A stretch of DNA of 64,000 nucleotides from Prosthecobacter sp. (GTDB lineage: Bacteria > Verrucomicrobiota > Verrucomicrobiia > Verrucomicrobiales > Verrucomicrobiaceae). The position numbers and the translations under genes were made by a program. Below, one piece after another: positions 30,960-39,812 of the stretch. Each line of letters opens with the position of its first letter. The first letter of the stretch is position 1. The notes under the pieces are model-generated. The model made no database searches, was not told the DNA's origin, and worked only from the letters and a program-made list of their open reading frames with translations. Location of the stretch: NCBI GenBank assembly GCA_017853885.1, contig JAFMIR010000015.1, positions 1 to 64,000 of the forward strand, read 5' to 3'.

Positions 30960-30961
30960 AC

Positions 30962-30992
30962 AAAAAAAGGCCAGCCGAAGTGCGGCTGGCCT
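30962..30992 (-). terminator. Rho-independent terminator of acpP
   Basis: 9-bp perfect stem GGCCAGCCG-aagtg-CGGCTGGCC (30969-30991) with a T7 tract on the minus strand just past the acpP stop. Confidence 0.88.
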
Positions 30993-31015
30993 CAATGAAA
31001 AACTCGAGATGAGAC

Positions 31016-31255
31016 TCACTCGGCGTGATCTTCAACATATCGAACGACGTCACCAACGGACTGAAGCTTCTCAGCCTCCTCGTCAGGAACGTCGATGCCG
31101 AATTCTTCCTCAAACGCCATGACGAGCTCGACGGTGTCGAGAGAGTCGGCACCGAGGTCTTCGATGAACTTGGCTTCTGGAGTGACCTGTTCAGGGTTCA
31201 CGCCGAGCTGCTCAACGATGATGTCTTTGACCTTGTCTTGGATGTTTTCTGCCAT
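31016..31255 (-). CDS. acpP: Acyl carrier protein
   Basis: [67 protein letters not shown]. Confidence 0.97.
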   Translation of the reverse strand: MAENIQDKVKDIIVEQLGVNPEQVTPEAKFIEDLGADSLDTVELVMAFEEEFGIDVPDEEAEKLQSVGDVVRYVEDHAE

Positions 31256-31330
31256 GTGTGTGGGGGGTGGTAAGTGCGGCGGAGCTTTAGAGGTTGGTTA
31301 TGCTTTGGCAAGAGAAAAAATTACGGGTTT

Positions 31331-32011
31331 TCACGGGCTCGTTCCCGCTTTGTCGCGAGGAGTTTCGGTGGGAGCCTCATGTGTAGTTTGTGCTTCTAGA
31401 TCAGAGATCTTTTCAATCAATTCACCATCGAAGCAGCTGAGGATGCGTTCCAGCACCTTGCCGGCTCCGTCATACATTAAGTCGTCGATCACAGCCTTCT
31501 TGCTGCGACCTGAGTTGTCGTTTTTAAACCATACGTAAGCCAAACCCTGTCTGTCCCACTTGCGTTTGTCCACGCGGAAAATGTCTGCAAACAACACCTT
31601 TAAACCCTTAGGCGTTACGAAATGATCCAACTCGCCCCGTAGAACGGTGTCTTTGCGTCGCAGCACAATGAATCCCACCGTTAGCGCCGCGGCCAAGCAG
31701 CTGTATCCAAAATAGAACTGTTCGGCAATCTCTTGCTCGGTATAGGGTTTGGGGTCTTCAGGCCAGCCATTTGCGGCAGCATAGGTCACCCATTTGGGTG
31801 GTTCGCTGTCCGCGCCTGTAGGCAGCTCTTTGGCCTTTTGCTCAGCAATCCACTGGTTAAGTGTGCCTTTTTTCCTTGCTTCATCAAATGTGGCCAAAAA
31901 TTCTCCATGGAACCACTCTTTCTTCTTCGCCATCTCAACTTGCTTTGGATAACCGATGCTGCCGTCGTAAAGGAAATATGCGCCAAAAAAAGCAAAAATG
32001 GAGGCCATCAT
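31331..32011 (-). CDS. Hypothetical membrane protein
   Basis: MASIFAFFGAYFLYDGSIGYPKQ... with second TM FGYSCLAAALTVGFIVL. Confidence 0.65.
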   Translation of the reverse strand: MMASIFAFFGAYFLYDGSIGYPKQVEMAKKKEWFHGEFLATFDEARKKGTLNQWIAEQKAKELPTGADSEPPKWVTYAAANGWPEDPKPYTEQEIAEQFYFGYSCLAAALTVGFIVLRRKDTVLRGELDHFVTPKGLKVLFADIFRVDKRKWDRQGLAYVWFKNDNSGRSKKAVIDDLMYDGAGKVLERILSCFDGELIEKISDLEAQTTHEAPTETPRDKAGTSP

Positions 32012-32232
32012 TGCCCGTCGTTTGAAGTACCACGGAGTGATGCGGCAGACGATGGGGGCGTGTAGTTTGGCGGGGGCTGGTGCCATGCACATACACCATT
32101 GCGCCTTGCTACAACGTCACGCAACCGACGTTTTGTGTGGAGAAATTTGGCGTGGAATTGCAACCGGTGCGGACTTTTCAGCGCCTTTTTCCACGCTATG
32201 GACAATGCACCCGTAACCCAACTCAAAAAACC

Positions 32233-32928
32233 ATGATCCACTTCGATCCTCTTTATCTCATCATTATGCTCGGCACCACGGCGCTGGCCATGTGGGCTTC
32301 GTGGCGCGTCAAGGCTGCCTACAACACTTACTCGCAGGTGCCTGCTATGTCCGGCGTAAGTGGAGCGCAGATCGCCCAGCGGATTTTGGATCTTAACAAC
32401 ATCTCAGATGTTGAGGTCGTTTCCACCCAAGGTTTGTTGAGTGATCATTACGACCCGCAAAACAAGCGCTTGGTCCTTTGCGAAGAAAACTTTTACGGTA
32501 CCAATGTGGCTGCCCTCGGAGTGGCCGCACATGAGGCCGGGCATGCCATTCAGCATCAGCAGCTCTATGCTCCGCTGCAGTGGCGGATGGCTGCCGTTGG
32601 CATCACGACTATCGCGGGGAATCTCATACCCTTCATCGGAATGTTCCTTTTTTACTTCATGCCCAAAGTGGCCATTCCGGCGCTGGCACTATGCTTTGGC
32701 ATCGTGATGATCTTCCAGCTCATCACGCTGCCGGTGGAGTTTGATGCCACGGCTCGTGCGAAGCGCATCTTGGCCCACACCGGCGCCGTGGCTCCTGGCC
32801 AGGAAACCGCCGCGATGAGCAAAGTGCTTGATGCGGCCGCTCTGACCTATGTCGCTGCTTTTATCAGCGCCCTCGCCACCTTCCTTTACTACATTTTGCA
32901 GATGATGGGTTCGCGTCGCGAGGAGTGA
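32233..32928 (+). CDS. Zinc metallopeptidase, YugP-like membrane protease
   Basis: VAAHEAGHAIQHQQLYAPLQWR (HExxH); VEFDATARAKRIL; start reassigned to 32233. Confidence 0.93.
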   Translation: MIHFDPLYLIIMLGTTALAMWASWRVKAAYNTYSQVPAMSGVSGAQIAQRILDLNNISDVEVVSTQGLLSDHYDPQNKRLVLCEENFYGTNVAALGVAAHEAGHAIQHQQLYAPLQWRMAAVGITTIAGNLIPFIGMFLFYFMPKVAIPALALCFGIVMIFQLITLPVEFDATARAKRILAHTGAVAPGQETAAMSKVLDAAALTYVAAFISALATFLYYILQMMGSRREE

Positions 32929-32974
32929 GTTTCTGGCCGTTGCATGTGCGGGGTATTTCCGCCATGCTCAGCTT

Positions 32975-34285
32975 ATGAAACGCCTTCCAGCTTGTTGGAT
33001 TCTCTACACTAGCCTCGCAGTCGCCACGTTTGCTCACGCCGAAAATTGGCCGCAATGGCGTGGGCCAAGGCTGGATGGCAGCTCGCTCGACGCCGGATTT
33101 CCGTCGACAGCCGAAGGCACGAAATTGTGGCAGGTCGAGCTGCCGGGCAGTGGTCACGCTTCTCCCATCGTTTGGGAAGACAAGATTTTCACCGTCACGG
33201 CATTGCCAGACACCGAGGAGCGTGTGCTTTTGTGCCTCGACCGAGCCACTGGAAAACTCTTGTGGAAGTCGAGCGTGCTGAAAGCGCCTGTCGAGGGCAT
33301 TCACAAGCTCAACTCACTCGCCTCCAGCACGCCAGCTACAGATGGCGAACGGATTTTCACCGCCTTTCTCGACAACACGCCCACCGATGCCACCCGGAAG
33401 GCAAATGCAGGCCGCGTTATTCCGAAGGGGGAGGTGCCAAAAGGCACTGTGGTGGTTTCGGCGCATGATTTCAGCGGTAAACAGGTGTGGCAGGTGCGTC
33501 CTGGGCTGTTTTCCAGCAAGCACGGCTTCTGCTCCAGCCCCGTCGTTTTCGAGGACAAGGTTATTGTGAACTGCGATCATGACGGCGATGGCTACATCGT
33601 GGCCTTGGATCGCAAGGATGGTCGTGAGCTTTGGCGTATCGACCGACCGAACAAGACTCGCAGCTATTGCGTGCCGCTTATTCGAGAAATTGGTGGTCGC
33701 ACGCAGATGGTACTCAGCGGCACAATGTGCGTAGCCAGTTATGATCCGCGTACGGGAAAGCTGCTTTGGATCATCGACGGGCCGACGGAGCAGTTCGTCG
33801 CCTCGCTCGTTTTCAGTGAGCAAACGGGCTTGCTTTATATGACTGGTGGCTTTCCCGAGCATCATTTGCTCGCGATCAAGCCGGATGGCAGTGGCAACGT
33901 CACTGACACGCATATCGCCTGGCGCACGAACAAGGGTGTGGCCTATGTCCCATCCCCCATCGTTGAGGGCGGGCATTTTCTCATCGTGTCCGATTCGGGT
34001 GTGGCACACTGCTTTGACGCGAAAAGCGGCGAAATCGAGTGGGAGGAGCGCCTACGCGAGCATCATGCGAGCCTCGTAAGCGCCGAGGGCCGGGTGTATT
34101 TCGTGAATGACTTCGGCGTGCTGCGCACGGTGAAGCCGGGTAAGACCTTCGAACTCGTCGCGGAGAGCGAATTGAAGGAAAAAGTTTTTGCCTCACCGGC
34201 GATGAGCGAGGGGCAGATCTTTATTCGCACTGACAAATCACTCTTCTGCCTCGGTAAACGCAGCGGCAAGACGGCGTTGCGATAA
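32975..34285 (+). CDS. Secreted PQQ-like beta-propeller repeat protein
   Basis: WPQWRGPRLDGSS; repeated LDRATGKLLWKS, LDRKDGRELWRI, YDPRTGKLLWII blades. Confidence 0.9.
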   Translation: MKRLPACWILYTSLAVATFAHAENWPQWRGPRLDGSSLDAGFPSTAEGTKLWQVELPGSGHASPIVWEDKIFTVTALPDTEERVLLCLDRATGKLLWKSSVLKAPVEGIHKLNSLASSTPATDGERIFTAFLDNTPTDATRKANAGRVIPKGEVPKGTVVVSAHDFSGKQVWQVRPGLFSSKHGFCSSPVVFEDKVIVNCDHDGDGYIVALDRKDGRELWRIDRPNKTRSYCVPLIREIGGRTQMVLSGTMCVASYDPRTGKLLWIIDGPTEQFVASLVFSEQTGLLYMTGGFPEHHLLAIKPDGSGNVTDTHIAWRTNKGVAYVPSPIVEGGHFLIVSDSGVAHCFDAKSGEIEWEERLREHHASLVSAEGRVYFVNDFGVLRTVKPGKTFELVAESELKEKVFASPAMSEGQIFIRTDKSLFCLGKRSGKTALR

Positions 34286-34288
34286 CCT

Positions 34289-35542
34289 TTATTGAAGTCT
34301 CACCTCGCTCAGATACTCCTGCACAGCCCGCAGCGTCTCGCTGGCGAGATCCGCTCGTGCTTTGGCAAAGGGCGGGCGGAACCACGGGAAGGATCCAATG
34401 AGGTCCGGAGTGACGAGCACCTGGCCGTTGGTGGCGCTTCCAGCACCAATGCCAATAGTGATGGCGTTTACTGAGGCGGTGATTTGTGCGGCTACCTCTG
34501 CCACGATGCTTTCGAGCACCATCGCGCAGGCTCCGGCTTGATCGAGCGCCTTTGCATCGGCGAGCAGGGTGGTAATTTGATCGGCTGTCTTGCCTTTTTT
34601 CTTGTAGCCCCCCTCTTCTTTGACGCTTTGTGGCAGCATGCCGATGTGGCCAACGAAGGGAATGCCTGCGGCGATGATGGCTTTGATCTCAGGCAGATGT
34701 GCCGCACCACCTTCAAGTTTTACCGCGGCGACACCACAGTCCATCAGACGATGAGCATTGGTGAGTGCCTCCTCCGGTGTGCGATAGCTGGCAAAGGGCA
34801 GGTCGGCAATCACAGGAGCGCGCTTGACGCCACGACATACGGCAGCGGTGTGCATGACCATCATGTCCATGGTAACCCCCGTCGTATCAGGCAAGCCATG
34901 CACCACCATGCCAAGTGAATCGCCTACAAGGATCAGATCGACGCCCGCCTCATCAAGCAGGCGGGCTGTAGGATAGTCGTAGGCGGTAAGGACGGCAACT
35001 TTTGGACCGATGCGTTTTCGTTCACGCAGCGCGGCTAAATGAGGGAGGGGTGTTGGAAAAGCTTTCACGGTGTTGGGATCATCCTCCAATGCGGCGAGTA
35101 GTTCCGCGATCGTCTTGGCTTGATTGGGAAGTTGCAGACTAGAATTCAAATCGGCCATCGGCTGGAGTACAAAGCGGCGCTGGTGCAGCCTTGGGTGAGG
35201 CACCGTGAGTGTTTCGTCTTCGATGGTGAGAGGTCCAGCATGGAGAATATCCAGATCAATGGTTCGCGGCGAGTTTCTTTCGTGCAGCGTTGGTCGGCCG
35301 AGTTGCGACTCGATGGATTTGAGCTTCGCATGGAGATCGTGTGGCTGGATATCCGCCTCCAATTCGATGGCGGTATTTAAAAAAGCCTGAGTGCCAGGAG
35401 CGCAATCGACAGGCAGGGTTTCATAAATGCATGCGGCACGAATGACTGCCCCCGGCACGCTTTCGTGGATCAGTTTAAGAGCGCGGCGAAGATTGTCCGT
35501 GCGGTCACCTAGATTCGAGCCAAGGGCAATGCCATAAATCAT
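34289..35542 (-). CDS. folK-panB: Fusion: FolK (HPPK) N-terminal + PanB (ketopantoate hydroxymethyltransferase) C-terminal
   Basis: N: YGIALGSNLGDRTDNLRRAL...RNSPRTIDLDILHAGPL...VPHPRLHQRRFVLQPM; C: VAVLTAYDYPTARLLDEAGVDLILVGDSLGMVVHGLPDTTGVTMDMMVMHTAAVCRG; one uninterrupted frame. Confidence 0.93.
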   Translation of the reverse strand: MIYGIALGSNLGDRTDNLRRALKLIHESVPGAVIRAACIYETLPVDCAPGTQAFLNTAIELEADIQPHDLHAKLKSIESQLGRPTLHERNSPRTIDLDILHAGPLTIEDETLTVPHPRLHQRRFVLQPMADLNSSLQLPNQAKTIAELLAALEDDPNTVKAFPTPLPHLAALRERKRIGPKVAVLTAYDYPTARLLDEAGVDLILVGDSLGMVVHGLPDTTGVTMDMMVMHTAAVCRGVKRAPVIADLPFASYRTPEEALTNAHRLMDCGVAAVKLEGGAAHLPEIKAIIAAGIPFVGHIGMLPQSVKEEGGYKKKGKTADQITTLLADAKALDQAGACAMVLESIVAEVAAQITASVNAITIGIGAGSATNGQVLVTPDLIGSFPWFRPPFAKARADLASETLRAVQEYLSEVRLQ

Positions 35543-35566
35543 GTGAGGGAAGGCAAGTGGAAGGCT

Positions 35567-36364
35567 TCACAGGAAGGGAAGTGCCCAGCCCAGCATGTCG
35601 CAGGCGACTCCCCACCAGCAGTGCACCACCTCGCCAAGACCGAGAGCGGGTGAGGGCGATGCGGCAAGAAGCATGAACATGAGGACTCCTGTATTGAAAA
35701 GAAAAATCAGCATCATCGAAAAGAACTCGCCGTTTTTTGTCAGATCGCCCTGCTCGAGCCGGATGGTCTTTGCTGTGTAGGTGGCATGAAACCACCAAGT
35801 CAGGCCCACGAGGTAGTAAAACACCAAGGATGGTACGATTTGCAGTCGCCAGAGGCTTATCGGCTCATGCATCTCGGTGAATAATCCCAGAACACCAAAA
35901 CCCAAAAGAACGATGGTGGTGTAAAATGGCAGCAGATAAGGAGCGAGCGTGATCCAAGTGTTCGACTTATTGGTCTCCACATAACCGCCTGTTGCGCTGG
36001 CCTTCCAATCAAAAATCTCCCCGCCGAAAAGCCGTGCGGTAACAAGATGACTCATCTCGTGACCGAACACATATACTGTGACAGGACGAACTCCGAGTTG
36101 CCACATGGCTAGCCAGCTTGCCCCGCCGATGCCGAACCAGATGAACTCTCGGCTGCGCCAGAATTCCATGCCCTTGCAGGCTCGCCAAAGCATGACGAGA
36201 AGCGTGGCTGCAGTCACGAGAGCCAGCGGAAACAACAAAAAGGCTGCGATGAATTGTTTGGAGATAAAACGCCAGCGTTCTGCTTGGGCGTCCGCACGGT
36301 TGGTGATGCCGAGCGGCCGGTTGGTGGATTCTAGCTGGCGGCGGCGAATATTCTTTTTCGACAT
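35567..36364 (-). CDS. Membrane protein with HExxH-like motif (M50-type candidate)
   Basis: VFGHEMSHLVTARLFGGE plus multiple TMs. Confidence 0.6.
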   Translation of the reverse strand: MSKKNIRRRQLESTNRPLGITNRADAQAERWRFISKQFIAAFLLFPLALVTAATLLVMLWRACKGMEFWRSREFIWFGIGGASWLAMWQLGVRPVTVYVFGHEMSHLVTARLFGGEIFDWKASATGGYVETNKSNTWITLAPYLLPFYTTIVLLGFGVLGLFTEMHEPISLWRLQIVPSLVFYYLVGLTWWFHATYTAKTIRLEQGDLTKNGEFFSMMLIFLFNTGVLMFMLLAASPSPALGLGEVVHCWWGVACDMLGWALPFL

Positions 36365-36393
36365 CTACTGATATTTAACAAATATTAAACATG

Positions 36394-36412
36394 TTCACAA
36401 TTTTTTTGTGAA
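36394..36412. repeat. Inverted repeat TTCACAA-ttttt-TTGTGAA upstream of the 35567-36364 gene
   Basis: Direct reading; 7-bp perfect arms. Confidence 0.7.
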
Positions 36413-37137
36413 TATGTGAATAATGTTGTCTAGGCTTGCCTACACGCCGCTGGTTTCAAAGAATGATTTTGACCCGGCTTGTTTGGCGGACCTTGGAGGT
36501 ATTCGATTGTCGCAGCGAATGATCCATCGACTCCGGCTGGTGTGGTCGTCTGATTTGCGACAGGCTCTGTGGGTTGTGCATGCGAAAAAAGCTCATTGGG
36601 CCCGACCACGAACTGCATGGCCATGTTTAGGTCGCTTTAATCGAAAAGTATGATGAAAAGCGCCGCGTTGTCCTGATACGATTTTCCATCGATGAACGCA
36701 CCCCACTGCATGCGACCTTTGCGCGTCCCAGTGGATGCCTAAATAAGCCTTGATCTGATCGACATGAATGACAAAGCCAAAGCGGCTACCGCTTCTCTGA
36801 AGGCTGCCATTGCCTTTTTTCCTGAGGAATCCGACGTGTGCAACATGCACGGCAATACGAAAAAAATCGCTAAGCTGTGGTGGGGCAGAAGTTGTTTTTC
36901 AATTGCATGGGTACATGCATTTCGATGCCAAATAGCCAGAGGATTGGCACGTGTGGCTCACCTCCGGTTTCGCTGAAGAAAAGAACCCATAGCTGTTTTA
37001 ATAGTAGGCATCCGGGTTCCTCGCAGCCAGTCTGCAAGAGCCTTCATGATGGGTCGCCGCCTTGACAGCCATGCCATTCTCATGCCCTAATCCGGCCCGT
37101 TTTCTCCTGCCAGCCTATATACTACGCACGTCTGAAC

Positions 37138-39741
37138 ATGCCCAAAACCCTGATTATTGCCGAGAAGCCCAGCGTCGCTGCCGATCTCTCCCGTGCGTTG
37201 GCCAAAGCCCCCGGCATGAAGCCCTTCACCAAGGAAAAGGACTGGTATGAGAACGAGACGCACGTCATTTCCTCGGCTGTGGGCCACTTGCTGGAGCTGG
37301 GGATGCCAATGGTGAACGGCAAAAAGATCGGTTGGGGCTTCTCCAGCCTGCCCATTCTGCCAGAAAAATTCGAGCTGAACCCCATTGAGCAGAGCGAGGA
37401 TCGTTACAGGGTTTTGTCGCGCCTGATGAAGCGCAAGGATGTGGAGTCCCTTATCAATGCCTGCGACGCCGGACGTGAGGGAGAACTCATTTTTCGCTAC
37501 ATCGTCGAGGCCACGGGCTGCAAGAAACCGGTCCAGCGTCTGTGGATGCAGTCGATGACCCAGGGGGCCATTTTAGATGCATTCAAAAAGCTGCGCAGTG
37601 ACGAGGAGATGCAGCCGCTGTCCGATGCCGCCAAATGCCGTAGTGAGAGCGACTGGCTCATCGGCATCAACAGCACCCGCGCCCTCACGGCGCTCAATTC
37701 ACGTCACGGTGGTTTCCGTCTCACCCCGGTAGGTCGTGTGCAGACGCCGACACTTTCCATTTTGGCCAAACGTGAGCGTGAGATCGGCGCCTTCGTGCCG
37801 CGCACGTATTGGGAGGCCATTGCGCTCTTTGAGGTGCCTGGAGGTCGCTACCAAGGACGCTGGATCGACGAATCATTCAAGAAAGACGAAAACGACGAGC
37901 ACAAAAAACAGGAGCGCATCTGGGACGAAAAGACAGCGCAAGCCATCGCCGACCGCTGCAACGGCAAACCGGGCAAAATCGAGCAAACGACCAAACCGGC
38001 ACGTCAAGCTGCCCCGTTGCTTTACGATCTCACAAGCCTCCAGCGCGAGGCGAGCAACCGTTTCGGATTTTCCGCCCGTCGTACATTGCAAATCGCACAA
38101 GCGCTGTATGAAAAATACAAGGTGCTGACTTATCCGCGAACGGATTCGCGTCATCTGCCAGAGGATTACATTGGCACGGTAAAAGACACGCTGCAGACCT
38201 TTGCCAGCCATGATAGCCGCAAGCAGGATGCGCTGCCGCACGAGCTTGGCACACACGCCGCAATGGCGCTCAATAACTCATGGGTGCGGCCGAACAAGCG
38301 CATCTTCGACAACTCGAAAGTCAGTGACCACTTTGCCATCATTCCAACCGGTCAGATTCCGCCGAAGGAGCTACCGGAGGCCGAGCAGAAGCTCTTTGAC
38401 ATGGTGGCGCGTCGCTTTGTGGCTGTGTTTTTCCCGGCTGCGGAATTCGAAGTCACGACTCGCATCACGCGCGTGGGAGGCGATGCCTTCAAGAGTGATG
38501 GCAAGGTGCTCAAATCCCCCGGGTGGCTTGCTGTTTATGGTAAAAAGGCCGCCGAAGAAGCGGCCGAGGGAGACGAAAACGCCGCTAAGCTGCTCGTGGC
38601 TGCGAATGATGGTGATGTGGCCAGCACGCTCAATGTTGAGGTGAGCGAACTGCAAACCAAGCCGCCGCCCCGCTACACGGAGGCTACGTTGCTTTCCACG
38701 ATGGAAGGCGCAGGCAAACTGGTGGAGGACGAAGAATTGGCCGATGCGATGAGCGAGCGCGGTTTGGGTACGCCGGCCACCCGTGCGGCGATCATTGAAG
38801 GACTCATCATGGACCGCTACATTGAGCGGGTGCAGCGTGACATGCATGTGACGCAGAAAGGCCTTGCACTGACCGAGCAGATTTCGGACATCGGCATTGA
38901 AGTGCTTTCCTCTCCCGAAATGACCGGACAGTGGGAGTATAAGCTGCGCCAGATGGAGCATCGAGAACTCGACCGCGAACGCTTCATGAAGGAGATTCGC
39001 TTTTTGACGAATCAAATCGTCGAAAAGACCCAGGCGGCGTCCAAGGCTGCCAAAGAGAAGGTTTATCCAGATTTTCAAGTCACCTGCGGCGTTTGTGGCA
39101 ACCCGGAAGGTTACAAGCAAACAGAAGAGTTTTACGGATGCAAAAATCCGAAGTGTAAAGTGCGCGTTTACAAGACCGTTGCTTCACGTCAGCTCAGCGA
39201 TGAAGAAATTCGGATGCTGATCGAGAAACGTTTCGTTGGTCCGCTGGAAGGCTTCCGCAGCAAGAAGGGCAAGGAATTCAACGCAGCGCTTTCCATCAAG
39301 GACGACATGAAGGTTGCCTTTGTCTTCGAGGGCAACGATCCCGACGCTTTCAACTGGGACGAATGTGCCGTCATTGCGAAATGCCCCGTCTGCGCTCTCA
39401 AAAAGCGCGAGAGCTTCGTTTACGACACGCCAGACGGTTACCAGTGCAAAGTCGCCGCGCTCGAAAGTGGCAAGTGCAACGCCCGCCTCCCCAAGGTGCT
39501 GTGTAAAAAGGATATTACGCCCGAAAACGCGCGTGAATTCTTCGAAGCTGGCAAGACTTCGCTGATTGTGAACATGATCAGCAAGCGTGGTCGTCCCTTC
39601 AGCGCCTTCCTTGCCTGCAAGCCGGGCGACAAACGTCTGCTCAGCTGGGAATTTCCGCCGCGCGAGCCAAAGCCCAAAGCCGCGAAAAAACCAGCTGGAG
39701 TTCGCGGTCGTCAATCAGCCAAGTTAGCCGAAGAAGGATGA
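37138..39741 (+). CDS. topB: DNA topoisomerase III (type IA) with C-terminal Zn-ribbon/repeat region
   Basis: MPKTLIIAEKPSVAADLSRAL; DAGREGELIFRYI; TPVGRVQTPTLSIL; LTYPRTDSRHLP; CGVCGNPEGYKQTEEFYGCKNPKCK. Confidence 0.95.
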   Translation: MPKTLIIAEKPSVAADLSRALAKAPGMKPFTKEKDWYENETHVISSAVGHLLELGMPMVNGKKIGWGFSSLPILPEKFELNPIEQSEDRYRVLSRLMKRKDVESLINACDAGREGELIFRYIVEATGCKKPVQRLWMQSMTQGAILDAFKKLRSDEEMQPLSDAAKCRSESDWLIGINSTRALTALNSRHGGFRLTPVGRVQTPTLSILAKREREIGAFVPRTYWEAIALFEVPGGRYQGRWIDESFKKDENDEHKKQERIWDEKTAQAIADRCNGKPGKIEQTTKPARQAAPLLYDLTSLQREASNRFGFSARRTLQIAQALYEKYKVLTYPRTDSRHLPEDYIGTVKDTLQTFASHDSRKQDALPHELGTHAAMALNNSWVRPNKRIFDNSKVSDHFAIIPTGQIPPKELPEAEQKLFDMVARRFVAVFFPAAEFEVTTRITRVGGDAFKSDGKVLKSPGWLAVYGKKAAEEAAEGDENAAKLLVAANDGDVASTLNVEVSELQTKPPPRYTEATLLSTMEGAGKLVEDEELADAMSERGLGTPATRAAIIEGLIMDRYIERVQRDMHVTQKGLALTEQISDIGIEVLSSPEMTGQWEYKLRQMEHRELDRERFMKEIRFLTNQIVEKTQAASKAAKEKVYPDFQVTCGVCGNPEGYKQTEEFYGCKNPKCKVRVYKTVASRQLSDEEIRMLIEKRFVGPLEGFRSKKGKEFNAALSIKDDMKVAFVFEGNDPDAFNWDECAVIAKCPVCALKKRESFVYDTPDGYQCKVAALESGKCNARLPKVLCKKDITPENAREFFEAGKTSLIVNMISKRGRPFSAFLACKPGDKRLLSWEFPPREPKPKAAKKPAGVRGRQSAKLAEEG

Positions 39742-39812
39742 GCGGATAGGTGTCACCGCCTGCAACCTTCGGTGTCGACGAACGTTCACCTTGATGATCA
39801 AATCGGCTACGC

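Noticed and set aside
38371-39120. 249-aa minus-strand ORF
   Set aside because: Antisense to topB; no motif support
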